A stretch of 64,000 bases of DNA from Symbiodinium natans (GCA_905221605.1 CAJNDS010000968.1:754157-818156), one strand, 5' to 3'; counted from the first letter of the stretch, positions 17,994 through 29,306 are shown. The notes: generated from the letters alone by a model not told the origin. Translations and numbers: made by a program.

Positions 17994-19123
17994 GGCTCTT
18001 CTTCTTGCTCGTTCGTTTGTTGTTGCGTATACGGGTGAGGTGTATCAGGGGGGGGGTGCATTAGGGGGTGTATAGGAGGTGTATAAGGGGTGCATAGGGG
18101 GTGTATTAGGGCGTGGATTAGGGGGTGGATTAGGGGGGAGTTTGTGAAGGTGGGGGTGTGCTAGGGATCAGGGTCGAAGGTTTAGGAACTTGCCCATGCC
18201 CGACCAAAAGCCTCTTGAGCCTCCAATGTACCTACACTTCCATGTACGAATACTGCGGTACTTTTCCGTAAACAACACTGAAGGTAAATTACTTGCAGGG
18301 AAGCCCTACCACGAGAATCCATAACCTACTTCTGTTTAGTGCTTTTTTGGTACACTTCTCGATTTGTGCATGTCATGGTTGCGCAGTGGCCAAGGGGTTC
18401 GGGGTTGAGGGCACAAGGTACACTGCAGTGGATGGGTACTGCTCAGATTCCAAGTCTGGCTTCGGAGTTGAGGCTTCTTGGAGGGCTTCAAAAGTTTAGG
18501 TTCTGTAGGGTTCAGTGCTTAGAACATGCTCTTCGCTGCTGGTCTACGGCCTTGCGAAGTGGGCCTGAGATTGACAACTTGTGAGTGGCGGACAAGATGC
18601 CTGAGCCATAGGCGGAAACCCTGGCCCTAGTGCCTTCAACCATACGACGGCTTACCTCAAGAAGGAGACCTTACCAATGCAAAAGCTTACTTTTTGGGAC
18701 AATTGCTGTAGAACCCTGCAAAGGGTCCACCGCATCTCGAAAGATGCTGTAAAGACAGGGGCCACGCCTGAGGCCCGTACTGATGAGATTGGCGACAGCT
18801 GCCTCAGTAGGAGCTGAGGGTCGAGAGCTTAGGGTTTAATTGGGGTTTAGGGGTGCGGTTTGGGGTTCTCGGGCCCGAGGGCTTCAGAAAGCTTAGAGAG
18901 AGTGACCCTAACCAAACACGAGTATCAGTATCCGAATGTCAAAGCTTGGGACTTCCCCCCGCCCTCACCCCCGAGAGCAGCTGAAGGGCTCTATAGTGCC
19001 AACCCTGACAACGACAACAAGAATCCAAGAACTCTTCAAACCCTCCCAAAACAGAGCAAAACGCAATGGACCAAGCCCAGAAGAGGGTTTAACCCGCATT
19101 AAGCCGCATTTAAGAGTTAAGAA

Positions 19124-19225
19124 CTGCGTGGTCCAAGGCGCCGCGATGGCCGGCGTGGCGGCTGCTCCGACGTTGCCAAGCTGCAGCCCGCCAGATCGAG
19201 TCGCAGGCATTGTGTGGATGACCTG
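19124..19225 (-). CDS. Exon-like block
   Basis: Acceptor TCCCTCAG|CAGG, then an open frame (QVIHTMPATRSGGLQLGNVG). Just right of it (19242) starts a TTTAAAGGG array. A plus-strand ATG frame also exists here, so strand is not certain. Confidence 0.4.
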
Positions 19226-19241
19226 CTGAGGGAACCCTGCT

Positions 19242-19376
19242 GGTTTAGGGTTTAAAGGGTTTAGAGGGTTTAAAGGGTTTAAAGGGTTTAAAGGGTTTAA
19301 AGGGTTTAAAGGGTTTAAAGGGTTTAAAGGGTTTAAAGGGTTTAAAGGGTTCAAAGGGTTTAAGGGTTTAGGGTTT
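19242..19376 (+). repeat. Variant telomere-like array (TTTAAAGGG)n
   Basis: About eleven copies of the nonamer TTTAAAGGG flanked by TTTAGGG and TTTAGAGGG. A second homogeneous 9-mer variant in the window. Confidence 0.95.
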
Positions 19377-19771
19377 CTGCTGCCTAAGGGCCTCAGGCCC
19401 GAGTCAGCGGGCTACTACCCGACGGAAGCGCAGAGCAAGGCGGACTGTTGTTGTGGGCTTGCCGGCCTTTCTGGCAACCCTTCCAATCCTTTTAGGGGCC
19501 CCTGAAGTGCCCCAGAATGGCCCCAGAACACCCGTGCTGCTACAATGGAACGCCTGCTGAACCCGTGAAGCCTAAGGACTATTGAAGCCCCAAACTCCCC
19601 CTGGAGGTAGCCCCAATTTTAACGGTACAAGCCCCCTCAGTCCTCTAAGTAGTTAAGTGCCCACGAATGTCCAAGCATAAGCCCACTTTTCACCCTGCCC
19701 TTTTTTGAGCCCGTACTGAGGCCATATGCCCTAAGCCCCTACGCTACGACTCCCCAACCCAAAGCCCTAAC

Positions 19772-19866
19772 CTTCCCGCAAGAAGCCGGAATCCGGAACC
19801 CCCGGCCTGGGCCCCGGGGGCCCCCACGGGCCGCCCCGGTACGGGCGAGCCGGTGCGAGGCGTCAT
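19772..19866 (-). CDS. Exon-like block starting with ATG
   Basis: ATG at 19866, Pro/Gly/Arg-rich (MTPRTGSPVPGRPVGAPGAQ), ends at GGAAG|GTTAGGG, a donor formed at a telomere-like unit. Confidence 0.35.
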
Positions 19867-20439
19867 GTAGAGGGTTTGGGCTGGCACGCCCTGGGTTCCG
19901 AGAAGGGTTCGGCTCTTGGGGTGCAAATTTGGGATTCTTTGAGGGGGCTTCAGGGTTCGAAAGGAATTCGGGATCCTTTGAGGGAGTTCGGGGGCCAGTT
20001 GTCGCAGCACGTCGCAATTGTTGCTAGAAAGGTGGGAGCAAGCGAACAACAAAAAATTTTGAGTGTCGCCTCGATTCAGCCTTTGGGGTCGAATTCGCTT
20101 GAGCCCCTGGATTCTGGGCCCGGAGGCCCTGTTCCACCAAAACTCTCTACCCCTATACACCCCAAAGCCCTGCGTCATCCTTAGTGGGGCTGCCTTCCAT
20201 GACCCGGTCGTTAGACCTGCCTGCCCTCTTGAAATTTCGGGGGTTGTAGGCTTGGATGGTGCTCTGGGCGCACATGCCGGAATCCGTGGCGCGTGGGGCT
20301 TTGTCGCGCGTTGTCGTAAGCAAGCAAGGCCTTCTAAGTCGCACTCTTGCTCGGGTTCCAGGGTATAGGGCCTGGGTTCGAGGTCGGCATTTAGGGTTCA
20401 AGGGTGAAGGGGTTCAGGGCTAAGGGTTTAGTAGGGCAC

Positions 20440-20510
20440 CCTAAACCCTAAACCCTAAACCCTAAACCCTAAACCCTAAACCCTAAACCCTAAACCCTAA
20501 ACCCTAAACA
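20440..20510 (+). repeat. Telomere-like array (CCCTAAA)n
   Basis: Ten near-perfect units. Confidence 0.95.
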
Positions 20511-20512
20511 TA

Positions 20513-20633
20513 CTGCAGCCGAGGGTTGCCTGCATTTGTGGCGCCATGTGGTGGGCCATGCGTGTCAGGGGCACCGAGGTCGCCATGGCCATGTCCAGAA
20601 GCAAAGAGACGACGCGCCCCAAGCCAGCCTAAG
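20513..20633 (+). CDS. Exon-like block, plus strand
   Basis: Open from the array edge to TAA at 20633, with ATG at 20548 (MWWAMRVRGTEVAMAMSRSK). Probably a last exon; weak support. Confidence 0.3.
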
Positions 20634-21126
20634 AAGTACTTGTACTCCCTAAGAGATCTCAAGAAGCATTCGTGTGAACTACCCAGGGACTACCAAACTC
20701 TGATTCGCAATCAGAGCAAGGCTTCTTTGCTAAATAAGGCAGGGATTGGCCTTCGGAGCCTGCGGAGTTCTCTCAGGTCTACACTTAACATGGAACCCTC
20801 GCCACCCCAATGCCCCTTATGCATCTCTTTAGCCTCTTTTGTTCAAACTGGATCTGCTCATCACCTTCGTTAGACCGGAAACTGCACGGGCGACGGCAAA
20901 ACAACAATGGAAACTCGAAGCCTTGAGCCACGAAATCGAGGTCTGCAGATATGGCCCTTTTGGGGGGGCTTCGGGGAGTGGATGCGGGTGCCACGTTTAA
21001 GGGGTATACGAGGGGTCAACACAGGTCCTCGGAGCTTGAAGCAAGTAAGTCGTTACTTGGGGGAGGGTGCACGAAGCTTCGAGCTAGGTGTGCTGCAGCC
21101 CTTGTGCAACCTTGATTGAAAGATAC

Positions 21127-21230
21127 GGGGGTTCACGAAAATAGGGGCCCCTCAACCTAACCCCCAAACACTCGGGTTTCCCGTATAATGAGGACCCCAA
21201 TAAGGTACCCCCTACTTTCGGAAACCCCCC
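21127..21230. mobile_element. Hairpin family B, copy B5
   Basis: Ends GGGGGTTCACGAAA and TTTCGGAAACCCCCC, with inner AGGGGCCCC and GGTACCCCCT. About 104 bp, opposite orientation to the copy at 56021. Confidence 0.6.
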
Positions 21231-21389
21231 TATTCTAGAAAGGCATGCTTAGAACCACCCTCGTGCGACTAACCTACCCACCAACGTCTCCTACATCTCG
21301 GCGCGCAGGCTGCCGTAGAACGGAATTTAAGCAGCGGCACGCCGTTCAGGAGTGGAGGCCACAGTTCTACCACTTAGACATCTCTACAC

Positions 21390-21446
21390 TAAACCCTAAA
21401 CCCTAATACTAAACCCTAAACCCTAATTAAACCCTAAACCCTAAAC
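21390..21446 (+). repeat. Telomere-like array (CCCTAAA)n, interrupted
   Basis: Three small clusters separated by TACTAAAC and TTAAAC. Confidence 0.88.
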
Positions 21447-21454
21447 TGGCACAG

Positions 21455-21578
21455 TGGACTGCTGAGATCCTCCCCGGCAAGTACCCTCTAGCAGTACCTC
21501 TCCTGCACGCCGACCTCCCAGCGAAGTTGGCTGTCAGGGACCCTCAGAAGATCCCCATAGGACTAGCGCAGGGACCCT
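21455..21578 (+). CDS. Exon-like block, plus strand, with GTGAGC donor
   Basis: Acceptor GGCACAG|TGG, then an open frame WTAEILPGKYPLAVPLLHAD continuing through AVRDPQKIPIGLAQ, donor CCCT|GTGAGC. Composition is convincingly protein-coding. A CCCTAAA array precedes it and TTTAGGG follows at 21715. No family recognised. Confidence 0.55.
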
Positions 21579-22627
21579 GTGAGCTATCGGGCTTATCTTT
21601 AGGGTGGCAGGATTCAGGGCCCGTTCTGGGGGTTCCAGCCCCTTCAACTACAGGATTTTCGGGCCTGAGCTGCGAAGGCCTAAGCCCTGGGGGTTTGATT
21701 AGGGTTTTACGAGTTTAGGGTTTAGGGCTTAGGGTTTAGGGTTTCGGGACATGTATAAACCCCATAAGTCCTGCACCCCACCTCCACCCTGCGGGCGTCC
21801 CTTCGCGATGGGCGCGAAGAACAGGTGGCGGCACCATGGATCAAAGTATAGCGGGCTTGGGTGCGATGGGGGTCCTTGGTCTAGGGATTCGGGCGATTCC
21901 CCGACTTAAACCCGCTGGGCAGGAGGTGCCTGATAGGTCCAGCAGCAAGAGCTACTCTGCCAAACAGGATCGGTTCACTCACGTCTGCTTCTGCGAAGTT
22001 CAGCTGTTAGCGATTTCTGCGGCCTACTTTGCCTTCCCGAACTCGGAGTCCGCACGCTTGAGCGGATTCCAGCCTTTAACGCTTTTGGCAGCCTATATAC
22101 GTTCATAGCTCGGAATCCACACGCTTGACGTCCGAAGAGCTCATCGCTCACACTCGGACAGGCCAGGTGAGGCACACACTGTTCAGCATCCAACACTTGC
22201 AGCCCTATCAGGCTGATGGTGAGGGGCTTCGTAGCTTGTACAAGTGGGTGGCATAACAAGCCGACCAAAAAGTCCGTGCAAACCAGGCCGCGACTCCCAT
22301 GATTGGTAATTCTTCGGGCGCTTCCCAAACTGGGGGCCCTCCCTATATGTCCAGTCCTTGCAAGGACGCTGGAAATATAGGTACCCCAAACTCCAAAGAC
22401 GAAACCCTAAACCCGGTTTCCCAGCTCCTGTTCCGTGCACGAATATGGTTTTGGGGGATTATATTAAAGTATAATTACTAATTACGATTGTTCATTAAAT
22501 TGTTGTGTTTTTATGAATGTTCGGATATTGGGACCATAAGGGAATGCTTTTCGTCCAGGGTTCCAAGTATGGGCTCCTGATTCGGGTCCCTTGCTATATA
22601 GCCCCTGAAATATGCTTTTTATAACAA

Positions 22628-22736
22628 CCCTAAGGGTCCATGTACCTAAATAGGGAGTATTTGGGCCTAAAGGTACCTCCTATATATGGACTTTGGGGCC
22701 CAGGTATTCCCCATTTAGGTACATGGACCCTTAGGG
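22628..22736. mobile_element. Hairpin element G with 3-bp target duplication
   Basis: 109 bp with 24-bp perfect terminal inverted repeats beginning CCCTAAGGGTCCATG, flanked by CAA on both sides. No coding capacity, so a non-autonomous element. Confidence 0.75.
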
Positions 22737-22912
22737 CAAGGGCCCATACTTCGGATCCCTTTCAACAAGCGTAAGGGACCATACTAAGGGCCCATGGTTC
22801 CGACCTTCAAACTCGTGTTTATTCCGATGCCTATGGTGTACAAATCCAGATGTCCTAAGCCCTTAGACCTGTTTTGCAACTGGGCGCGAGTCTGCCCGGA
22901 TCTAACTAAAAA

Positions 22913-22989
22913 AACCTAAACCCTAAACCCTAAACCCTGAACCCTAAACCCTAAACCCTGAACCCTAAACCCTAAACCCTAAACCCTAC
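22913..22989 (+). repeat. Telomere-like array (CCCTAAA, CCCTGAA)n
   Basis: About 11 units directly before a plus-strand exon-like block. Confidence 0.93.
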
Positions 22990-22995
22990 CTAGAG

Positions 22996-23049
22996 GCTCC
23001 GGTGCTGTACACTGTACACAAGCGCGCCCAACCAGCGCTCAGTGTTCAG
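22996..23049 (+). CDS. Exon-like block, plus strand, 18 codons
   Basis: CCTAGAG|GCT to CAG|GTGGCC, phase 0 at both ends, APVLYTVHKRAQPALSVQ. Lies between CCCTAAA (left) and TTTAGGG (right). Confidence 0.45.
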
Positions 23050-23145
23050 GTGGCCTCGCTTTGCGACCTTTGGTGCCCCCAGAGCTCGGTGCACGGTTCG
23101 CGACTCATGGTTTTGGACTCATTTGGGTTTCGGGTTTTCTGCAAG

Positions 23146-23241
23146 CACTCTCTGCGGCAGCAGGCTTCACGCTAGTGCAACTAGCCAAGCAACCCCCACC
23201 CCTGCATCAGAGGGCAACCTCAGGCCGCCCAAATCACTCGG
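23146..23241 (+). CDS. Exon-like block, plus strand, donor in telomere unit
   Basis: After TTCTGCAAG|, open frame with AAGFTLVQLAKQPPPLHQRA, ending CTCGG|GTTTAGG where the telomere array starts. Confidence 0.45.
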
Positions 23242-23300
23242 GTTTAGGGTTTAGGGTTTGAAGGTTTAGGGTTTGGGGTTTAGGGTTTAGGGCTAGCACT
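23242..23300 (+). repeat. Telomere-like array (TTTAGGG)n, degenerate
   Basis: About seven units with AAGG and GGG variants. 23455-23560 is a GA-rich tract; no gene supported until 23842. Confidence 0.88.
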
Positions 23301-23841
23301 TAATGGATGTTTAGGGTTTATGGATGCTTGGGGTGTAGGGTTTCGGGTCCAGGGTCTTAAGCCCGGAACGTGTTGCATCAGCGTATTGAATTGTAATGAA
23401 GTGTCATTGGGATGGTGAGAGAAGGCTGATGGGATGGGTAAACGGGGAGAGAAAGACAGAGATAGGGCCAGACAGAAACAGAAAGAAGCCTAGAGAAATA
23501 GAGAGAGAGAGAGACATGAAGAGAGAAAGAGAGATGAGAAAGAGATATAGAGAAAGAGACGGAGCAGACACGTAACTTCGGATCTCGAGTCGCGCATCGC
23601 GTCTCGTTTCATCGCCGTGCATGACGCGTGTCTGCACTCTGGCTGGTGGCCCGAATTATCCGATTTCATTTTTTGGGGGAGGAATCTAGCTATGGGTTGT
23701 ATAGGGTTTTACCGGGACATCATGCAGGGTTGTATAGGGTTAGGTTGCAGGGCTGTTTCGGGTTCATAAAGTTAGGACCTTTAGGGACCGTTGTGATTCA
23801 AAATCATTTGCGAATGAACCCCTGCTCTCGCTATCAGCAAG

Positions 23842-24411
23842 TCAGCTACCTGGTTCTAGATATGCTGCCAACCCGCCTGCAACAAACGAAGCAAAACATC
23901 TGAGGCCCGGACATGCAGTCAAGATCTCCTCAAAAACGCTGAAGTACTCACTGCACTCGGCTTCTGCAATGCACTTGCTGTGCGTGAAGACTTGAAAGGC
24001 CACGTCATCCCACTCAACTTGCATCATCGCTTGCAGCATCTCTAGCGCCACGGCGTTCAGTCTTCCCTCTTCTTCTTCGTTGCTGGCGGAGAAGTCCGTG
24101 TACCAAAGGAATAGCACACCAAACCTTAAGAGCGTAAAGGCTTCTTCTTCAGCGTCGCTCAGGAGTTCTTCCCCCAAATCTTTGAAATACTTAGCCAGCC
24201 GCACCAGCACTCCCCTGAGGGTTTCACGATGGCAAGGATCAGGCAGGCAGGGCTGTGCCTTCAACTTCCCTTCTCCCTCGAGCTCCCGCAGCGCTTGTGC
24301 CAGCTTCACGCCCATGCAAGGAAGTTGCCCTGGCGCCTTCCTCTCTGCATGCAGCAGGCGGTCTATGCACCCACGCAGCTTCGCCGTCTCGATCTCCCTC
24401 AACTGAAAGGC
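23842..24411 (-). CDS. ZZ-finger gene, downstream exon
   Basis: Open frame of about 190 codons continuing the ZZ-finger exon after removal of the 24412-24515 intron. Helical, Leu/Glu-rich (LRGVLVRLAKYFKDLGEELL). The true 3' boundary is unknown; the frame stops at 23842 but a donor may come earlier. No domain recognised. Confidence 0.65.
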   Translation of the reverse strand, partial: AFQLREIETAKLRGCIDRLLHAERKAPGQLPCMGVKLAQALRELEGEGKLKAQPCLPDPCHRETLRGVLVRLAKYFKDLGEELLSDAEEEAFTLLRFGVLFLWYTDFSASNEEEEGRLNAVALEMLQAMMQVEWDDVAFQVFTHSKCIAEAECSEYFSVFEEILTACPGLRCFASFVAGGLAAYLEPGS

Positions 24412-24515
24412 CTCCAGGACGGACTATTTTACCCTATCACCCCCCCGAAAAAGGCCCTTTATAGGGTTGCCTATGGGGATTCTAGGGCCTAATATGCCTA
24501 GTAGCCCGTCCTGGC
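24412..24515 (-). mobile_element. Introner-like intron (hairpin element, GC-AG)
   Basis: The 101-bp element 24414-24514 has terminal inverted repeats CCAGGACGG / CCGTCCTGG and is flanked by CCT on both sides (AGG in gene sense). Splicing GAG|GCCAGG ... GGAG|GCC removes the element plus one duplication (104 nt) and joins the two open frames in phase 0 without loss. The fit to an intron created by transposon insertion is exact. Confidence 0.8.
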
Positions 24516-24950
24516 CTCTTGCATGAGCAGGATCAAACGACGGTGGAAGTTTCTGCTCTCGGGGTGTGCTTGGCATTTGGGGCACAGGTCCCAGTCGCAG
24601 TCTTTGCATTGCAGAACGACGATGTCGCAGTCAAAGTCGTCCCAGCAATTGTTGCACCACCCCTTGTGCCGTGATGGCAGCATGCGTTCCGCGCAAAGAG
24701 CGCAGATCTTGACCAGCGAACTGAATTCGCTAACTTGAAACCATGTCTCGGCCTCGCCGCCCTGCATCTCAGTCTCATGCACAAGCTCAGGCGGCTCCGG
24801 CATGCCACTGCTCAGGGTGCGCGTGGGCTCCGTGATGCTGCAGGTATCGGCGGGCACGCCCGTCAAGTTGCCTCCAGCCTGCTGCCTCCGCTTGGGCGCA
24901 CGTGCGTGCGCGTAACCATGGTGCGCAGCGTCGACTTCCTCCACCTCATC
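24516..24950 (-). CDS. ZZ-like zinc-finger protein exon
   Basis: Starts after TTTGCAG|GATGAG and runs 145 codons to the introner. C-terminal half is cysteine-rich: CALC, then CNNC, then CKDC and CPKC with distal His (HPESRNFH), spaced like a ZZ or related RING/DC1-type zinc finger, which usually binds proteins or peptides. N-terminal part is acidic and Pro-rich. Gene continues upstream to at least 27.9 kb if the exons there belong to it. Confidence 0.7.
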
Positions 24951-25930
24951 CTGCAAATCGGGAGTCTACGCGCTTGAAAGCTTTTGAAACATCGTTTTGC
25001 CTCGTCGGCCTTTTCTGTTGCTGGTTGCGAAGTTTCAGTATGCTGTACGAGTACAAGTGCTCTGGCGTTGCTCTAATGCTCCTGCCTCAACCCTATAATC
25101 TCCAACTTCTCCAGATGCACAAGGATACAAGTTTAGGGTTGAGTCGCTCACGCTCGGACAATCCAGGTGAGACAACACACTCTTAACCACGAACTCAGGG
25201 CAATGCCCGGAAAGCAAAGTGGAAACCCACTAACCTGTGGATCTCGGAGCCTGCGCAAACGGTGCAGCCACGGATTTACCGCTAGAGGGGCTCTCTGTGC
25301 AGGGTGCGAAAACCCAATTATGGGCCTCACCATCTGCCAAGTGAGGGTGCGGCTGCGCATACGCCTGCAATTGAGCATTCAAGGTTAGGAAAAGTGGCAG
25401 CCCTGAGTCTCACGCAAGCACATAAGTTTGACTTGTTTCGGGGGCTTTGGGCTTTGGCTTAAACGTTTGGCAATTGCGAGGCATGCTTGTTTCGGCAAGA
25501 CTGAGCAGCAAAACATCTCTTATCACGATCGCGTCTGAAAGGCGGTTGCATTGTTGGACTGTCCTGTCCGGTTTCTGCAGGGGTCAAAGAACCACTTAAC
25601 TTCCTTCAGCAAAACACATCATCCACAAAAACCTCATTACAGGCGTTAGGTGTGTCTTTGCCCTATGCTATACAACCCCTTCATCAAGGCATGGATGGCT
25701 GTTCCGACTGTCAGCAACTAAATAGAGGGGACAGTGTCATGGCCCGAAGTGAGATCCTGAGTAGGGGCTGTTTACGTTAAATGCATACTCTGGACTTGAA
25801 GACTCTTGACTGAGTCCCCCCCGTACTGAAGCACCTTCATTCGAGCTACAACCCCATACGCGCCCAAGGCCTTGACCCTGAACCCTCGACCATAACAGTC
25901 ACCTCAACAGGAGATTGAACGAACGCCCAC

Positions 25931-26098
25931 CTGAGTCCCAGTCGTCACAGCCTTCGCCTCGCGAAACCGAATGCCAGGGGTGCCCTTCGCCTCGATGATG
26001 TGTGGCTTTTTTCTTAGGCTTCCTAGTATGGTTTCTGCTCGCCCCTCCTTCATTGTCGGTTTGATAGGCCGAGTTCCGTGTTCTCGGGGCAAGATCAC
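25931..26098 (-). CDS. Possible exon of the ZZ-finger gene
   Basis: Basic open frame (SLRKKPHIIEAKGTPGIRFR) ending ACTCAG|GTGGGC. Membership and acceptor uncertain. 24955-25930 otherwise holds no supported gene. Confidence 0.35.
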
Positions 26099-26159
26099 TA
26101 TTGCTATATCCTAGCCGCCTGCGCATTAGTTGTGCTGGTTGATCCATTTCCTTGCGGCG

Positions 26160-26335
26160 TTCTGCATCAAGTGCCCAGGTGTGCTTGCTCAGGTAATCGG
26201 GTGCCCTGCTCAGGTGGTGCTCCAGTGCTCAGGTGCCCGGGCTCAGGTGGCCTGGTCACGTGCGCAGGTGCTCAAGCGCTCGATCAGTTGATCAGGTGTT
26301 CGGGTGCCCTGCTCAGGGGCTCAAGTTCTCAGTGA
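26160..26335 (+). repeat. Degenerate GCTCAGGTG minisatellite
   Basis: About ten imperfect copies of GCTCAGGTG/GCTCAGGGG with variable spacers. Confidence 0.7.
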
Positions 26336-26710
26336 GTCTTACACTCCAACTGTGGCCTCTCATCGTCCATGGGATTAGATTCAGATGATGTTTGAGCTAA
26401 GTGCCACCGCTCCGAAAACATGATGATGCTGCTAGATGCCATGAACCCTGAACCCGTATCCTTACACATTGATCTTTGCCTGGGTTGGGGGTTTTGACAC
26501 GACCGCCAAAATGCCCCAAATCCCCACTGTGGTTCCATCCCAGGCCGGAGTTGTTCTGTTGCAGGAAGAAGAGCAAGGGTATAATACTGATTGCCATCAG
26601 GCTTGATTACCTAGTCCTCGACCTACCACTACTAGGATAGCCCTCGGAAAAATATTCCTAAATACGGTCCTCTTGAGCCCGGTAAGGGAATATATTAATG
26701 CCCAAAAAGC

Positions 26711-27061
26711 CTACCGAGACGACGACACAAGAATGGTAAGTCTTGAATAGTTATAGTGCTGATTCTTGCCCTTCTCAGCCGTCGTCCCACAGGCCTGGTG
26801 GTATCTCTTGAGGCAACGTACCAGCCGCCTCGGCATCCCAAGTGAGGGATGAAAGCATCGCCGTATGAACTCCACCAGCAGATGTAACCAAAGAACATCC
26901 AAGCCCCCACCACAACAGACGTCCTCAAGATCGATGATACCGACTTCAAACCCAAGGCACAGTATGCCAGAAAATGCACTTGTCAGATCCTCCTGCGCAG
27001 CATGGTCGCAGTTCGGTAATTTCAGCGCCTGGCCAGCCAGGTAGTACATCTTAGCCAGCGC
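26711..27061 (-). CDS. Upstream-gene exon, minus strand
   Basis: Begins after TGATTGCAG| and is in phase 0 with the exon at 27199-27414. Helical, Leu/Cys-rich (ALAKMYYLAGQALKLPNCDH). The donor is not resolved; the frame closes at 26711. Probably the same gene as the ZZ-finger exons. Confidence 0.55.
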   Translation of the reverse strand, partial: ALAKMYYLAGQALKLPNCDHAAQEDLTSAFSGILCLGFEVGIIDLEDVCCGGGLDVLWLHLLVEFIRRCFHPSLGMPRRLVRCLKRYHQACGTTAEKGKNQHYNYSRLTILVSSSR

Positions 27062-27198
27062 CTGCAATCAAATAAGTCGAGATACACCACAACACACCCA
27101 GCACGCACCCCGAACTACAGGCAAGTTGATTCACGGTCCGCATCAGAAGCGCCTGCGCTCTCGGCGCCCTACAAAACAAAGCAACCAGCTCGACACGC

Positions 27199-27414
27199 CT
27201 CCGGATCGGGGTCGCCAGTGCGGCTGCCATCGCTGGCGTGTTGCTTCAGTAGGCCCAGAACGTACTGGAGCTCCACGACGAGGCGCTTGATCTCGCAAGC
27301 AGCTTTCAGGTGGGTCGCAGGGATGTTGAGAGTGGACTCCAGGGCTGGTGAGGCCAGATGCCGAATCTGCTCCATCTTCTCGCGCGCTTTCTGCCAAGCT
27401 GCAACCACCCGCAC
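27199..27414 (-). CDS. Upstream-gene exon, minus strand, 72 codons
   Basis: Acceptor CATCCTAG|GTG, GC donor CCGGAG|GCGTG, phase 0 at both ends, 72 codons (VVAAWQKAREKMEQIRHLAS...). Amphipathic helices, no family recognised. The 137-nt GC-AG intron to 27061 is free of telomere repeats. Confidence 0.6.
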
Positions 27415-27829
27415 CTAGGATGGCCCTAGAAACCCATTCCAAATATGACCCTCCTAAACCCCAAAAAAGGGAAATACAAATTCTCCCACCCACCGAAGCA
27501 CCCAAGGGCGGAGGCAACTGCGGGAGCTTTTGCAAGCGACCGGCAAGTTGGTCCTCGGCCTGCCCAGCAAGCTTCCCACGCCACATTCCAGGGCAAGCAA
27601 TGCCGCCAGGCATGGCACCGCGTGCATGGCATTGCACAAGGCGGCTTCTTGTATCATCCTTGGCTTCGTATAAGGCTACTAGATTCTAACCTAAACCCAT
27701 GAAAAGCTTAGTTACCCCGAAATCTGCACCCTTTTTTTGACGTTATACACCCCAAACCCAACTCCCCCTGTCGTCGGACGTATCCTCACATCGTCTCAAG
27801 CAAGCCCAGGCACAGCTCCGCCACCTCAC

Positions 27830-27892
27830 CTCCCATGTGCCATCAAAGTGCAGTACAAGAGCATCCCAGAAAGAGTATCTTTCTAATACTAC
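27830..27892 (-). CDS. Upstream-gene exon, minus strand, 21 codons
   Basis: GTATTAG| to GGGAG|GTGAGG, phase 0 out. FWDALVLHFDGTWE joins smoothly to the next exon. Confidence 0.5.
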
Positions 27893-28589
27893 ATGTGCAT
27901 GCGTGTATATATATACATATGAATACAGTTGGTGAAGGAGACGGGATCATCTGCCGCACCGCGCACAAGCACTAGTGGAATATATCCCATGACGAAACTT
28001 CCACAGAACATCAGATTAAGGGACATCATGCTTGAAAATTGAGGCGAGATGATGTGCACATGACCAGGTTTCTACTCAATGTACTAGCCCACTCCAACTG
28101 CATGTGCGTGCGCGCCCTTCGTTTTCTAGGAGCACCCCCTGAAGCTCTGGTAGGTCGAAGCGGCACAGCCGCACAGCCCAGAGCCCCCCCAGCAAGTTTG
28201 CAGAACTCCACTAACCGTAATAAGCCTTCTTAGACTCTAGAAGGGCTCCGGCCTGCTTACAGTTAGGCTTTAGGATTTAGGATTTAGGGTTTAGGGTGGC
28301 CCCCCCCCCCCCCCCCACCCCCAATATCCCTAAACCTCGCCTCCTGCAGCAGCTTCACCGAAGAGAAGGAGGCAGCACCATGAAAAAATGGTATAAAATC
28401 TTCAGGTTTGAGGGGTTCCTTCGGGCCGTCCTCTATGCCAAGCCATTGGAGATCCCGCAACCATGCTGAGCCCTATCACCCCCTCGTTGGGCTCCTTTCG
28501 TGTTGTTGTGAAAAAGATTTTTGGCTTGTAGGATTGAGGGCTTAGGGGATGGGGGCGGAGTTGCAGGTCAAGGGAGTGGGGTTGGGGGT

Positions 28590-28663
28590 TTAAAGCCTCG
28601 CGTCTTGAGCAGCGTCGGGCTTCAGAGCCGGCCAGCTGACTTGAACGGAATTGGGGTCATAAC
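28590..28663 (-). CDS. Terminal-exon-like block
   Basis: GTTCAAG|G then YDPNSVQVSWPALKPDAAQD and stop at 28590. Upstream exon unknown. Confidence 0.35.
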
Positions 28664-28930
28664 CTTGAACGTTGACAACCCCGAAACCTTGGGGCCTGGC
28701 CCGCGCCGGGTAGTCTTTCCCAAAGCCTCCGACCCTCACCCCTCCCTTCACCAAGGTAAAGCCCCAAACCACCCTAAACCAGAACCCAAGAGCTCAGTGT
28801 CTGCTCCTTGCATGAGCCCCTAAACCCTAAACCTTGGCTCAGGGGCTTGGGGGTTTCGAGCCCCCATAAGCTTCACGATCCCCCTTCACTTCCGAACCAA
28901 ATGAGCGTTTGGAACCCAAACACAAGCGTA

Positions 28931-29066
28931 GGGTTTAGGGTTTAGGGTTTAGGGTTTAGGGTTTAGGGTTTAGGGTTTAGGGTTTAGGGTTTAGGGTTTA
29001 GGGTTTAGGGTTTAGGGTTTAGGGTTTAGGGTTTAGGGTTTAGGGTTTAGGGTTTAGGGTTTAGGG
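28931..29066 (+). repeat. Longest pure telomere-like array (TTTAGGG)n
   Basis: About 19 perfect units. Confidence 0.97.
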
Positions 29067-29306
29067 CCGGGCTAGCGGCTGGAGGCGGTGCTTCGGGGTT
29101 TAGGATATAGGTTTCAAGGTTGAGGGGTTGTTGGTCGGTGAGGGACTCGCGCAACCCTAAGCCCTAAATCCTTCAAGGCCGTTTGTTCTCATGAGCCCCT
29201 TGAGCCCTCCCTTAAACAACCCTCTAGAGCCCCGAACCCTGCCTTTATGAACCCTTTGTGAGGCCCTAAACCCTAAACCCTAAACCCTAAGCCCGAACTT
29301 CCCAAG

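Noticed and set aside
18965-19354. Leu-Asn-Pro repeat peptide, and similar Lys-Pro-Asn repeats at 9778-10221
   Set aside because: Frames read through telomere-variant arrays; only the non-repeat part at 19124-19225 looks coding.
26135-26145. CTGGTTGATCC, as at the start of 18S rRNA
   Set aside because: Eleven bases only; the surrounding sequence does not resemble small-subunit rRNA.
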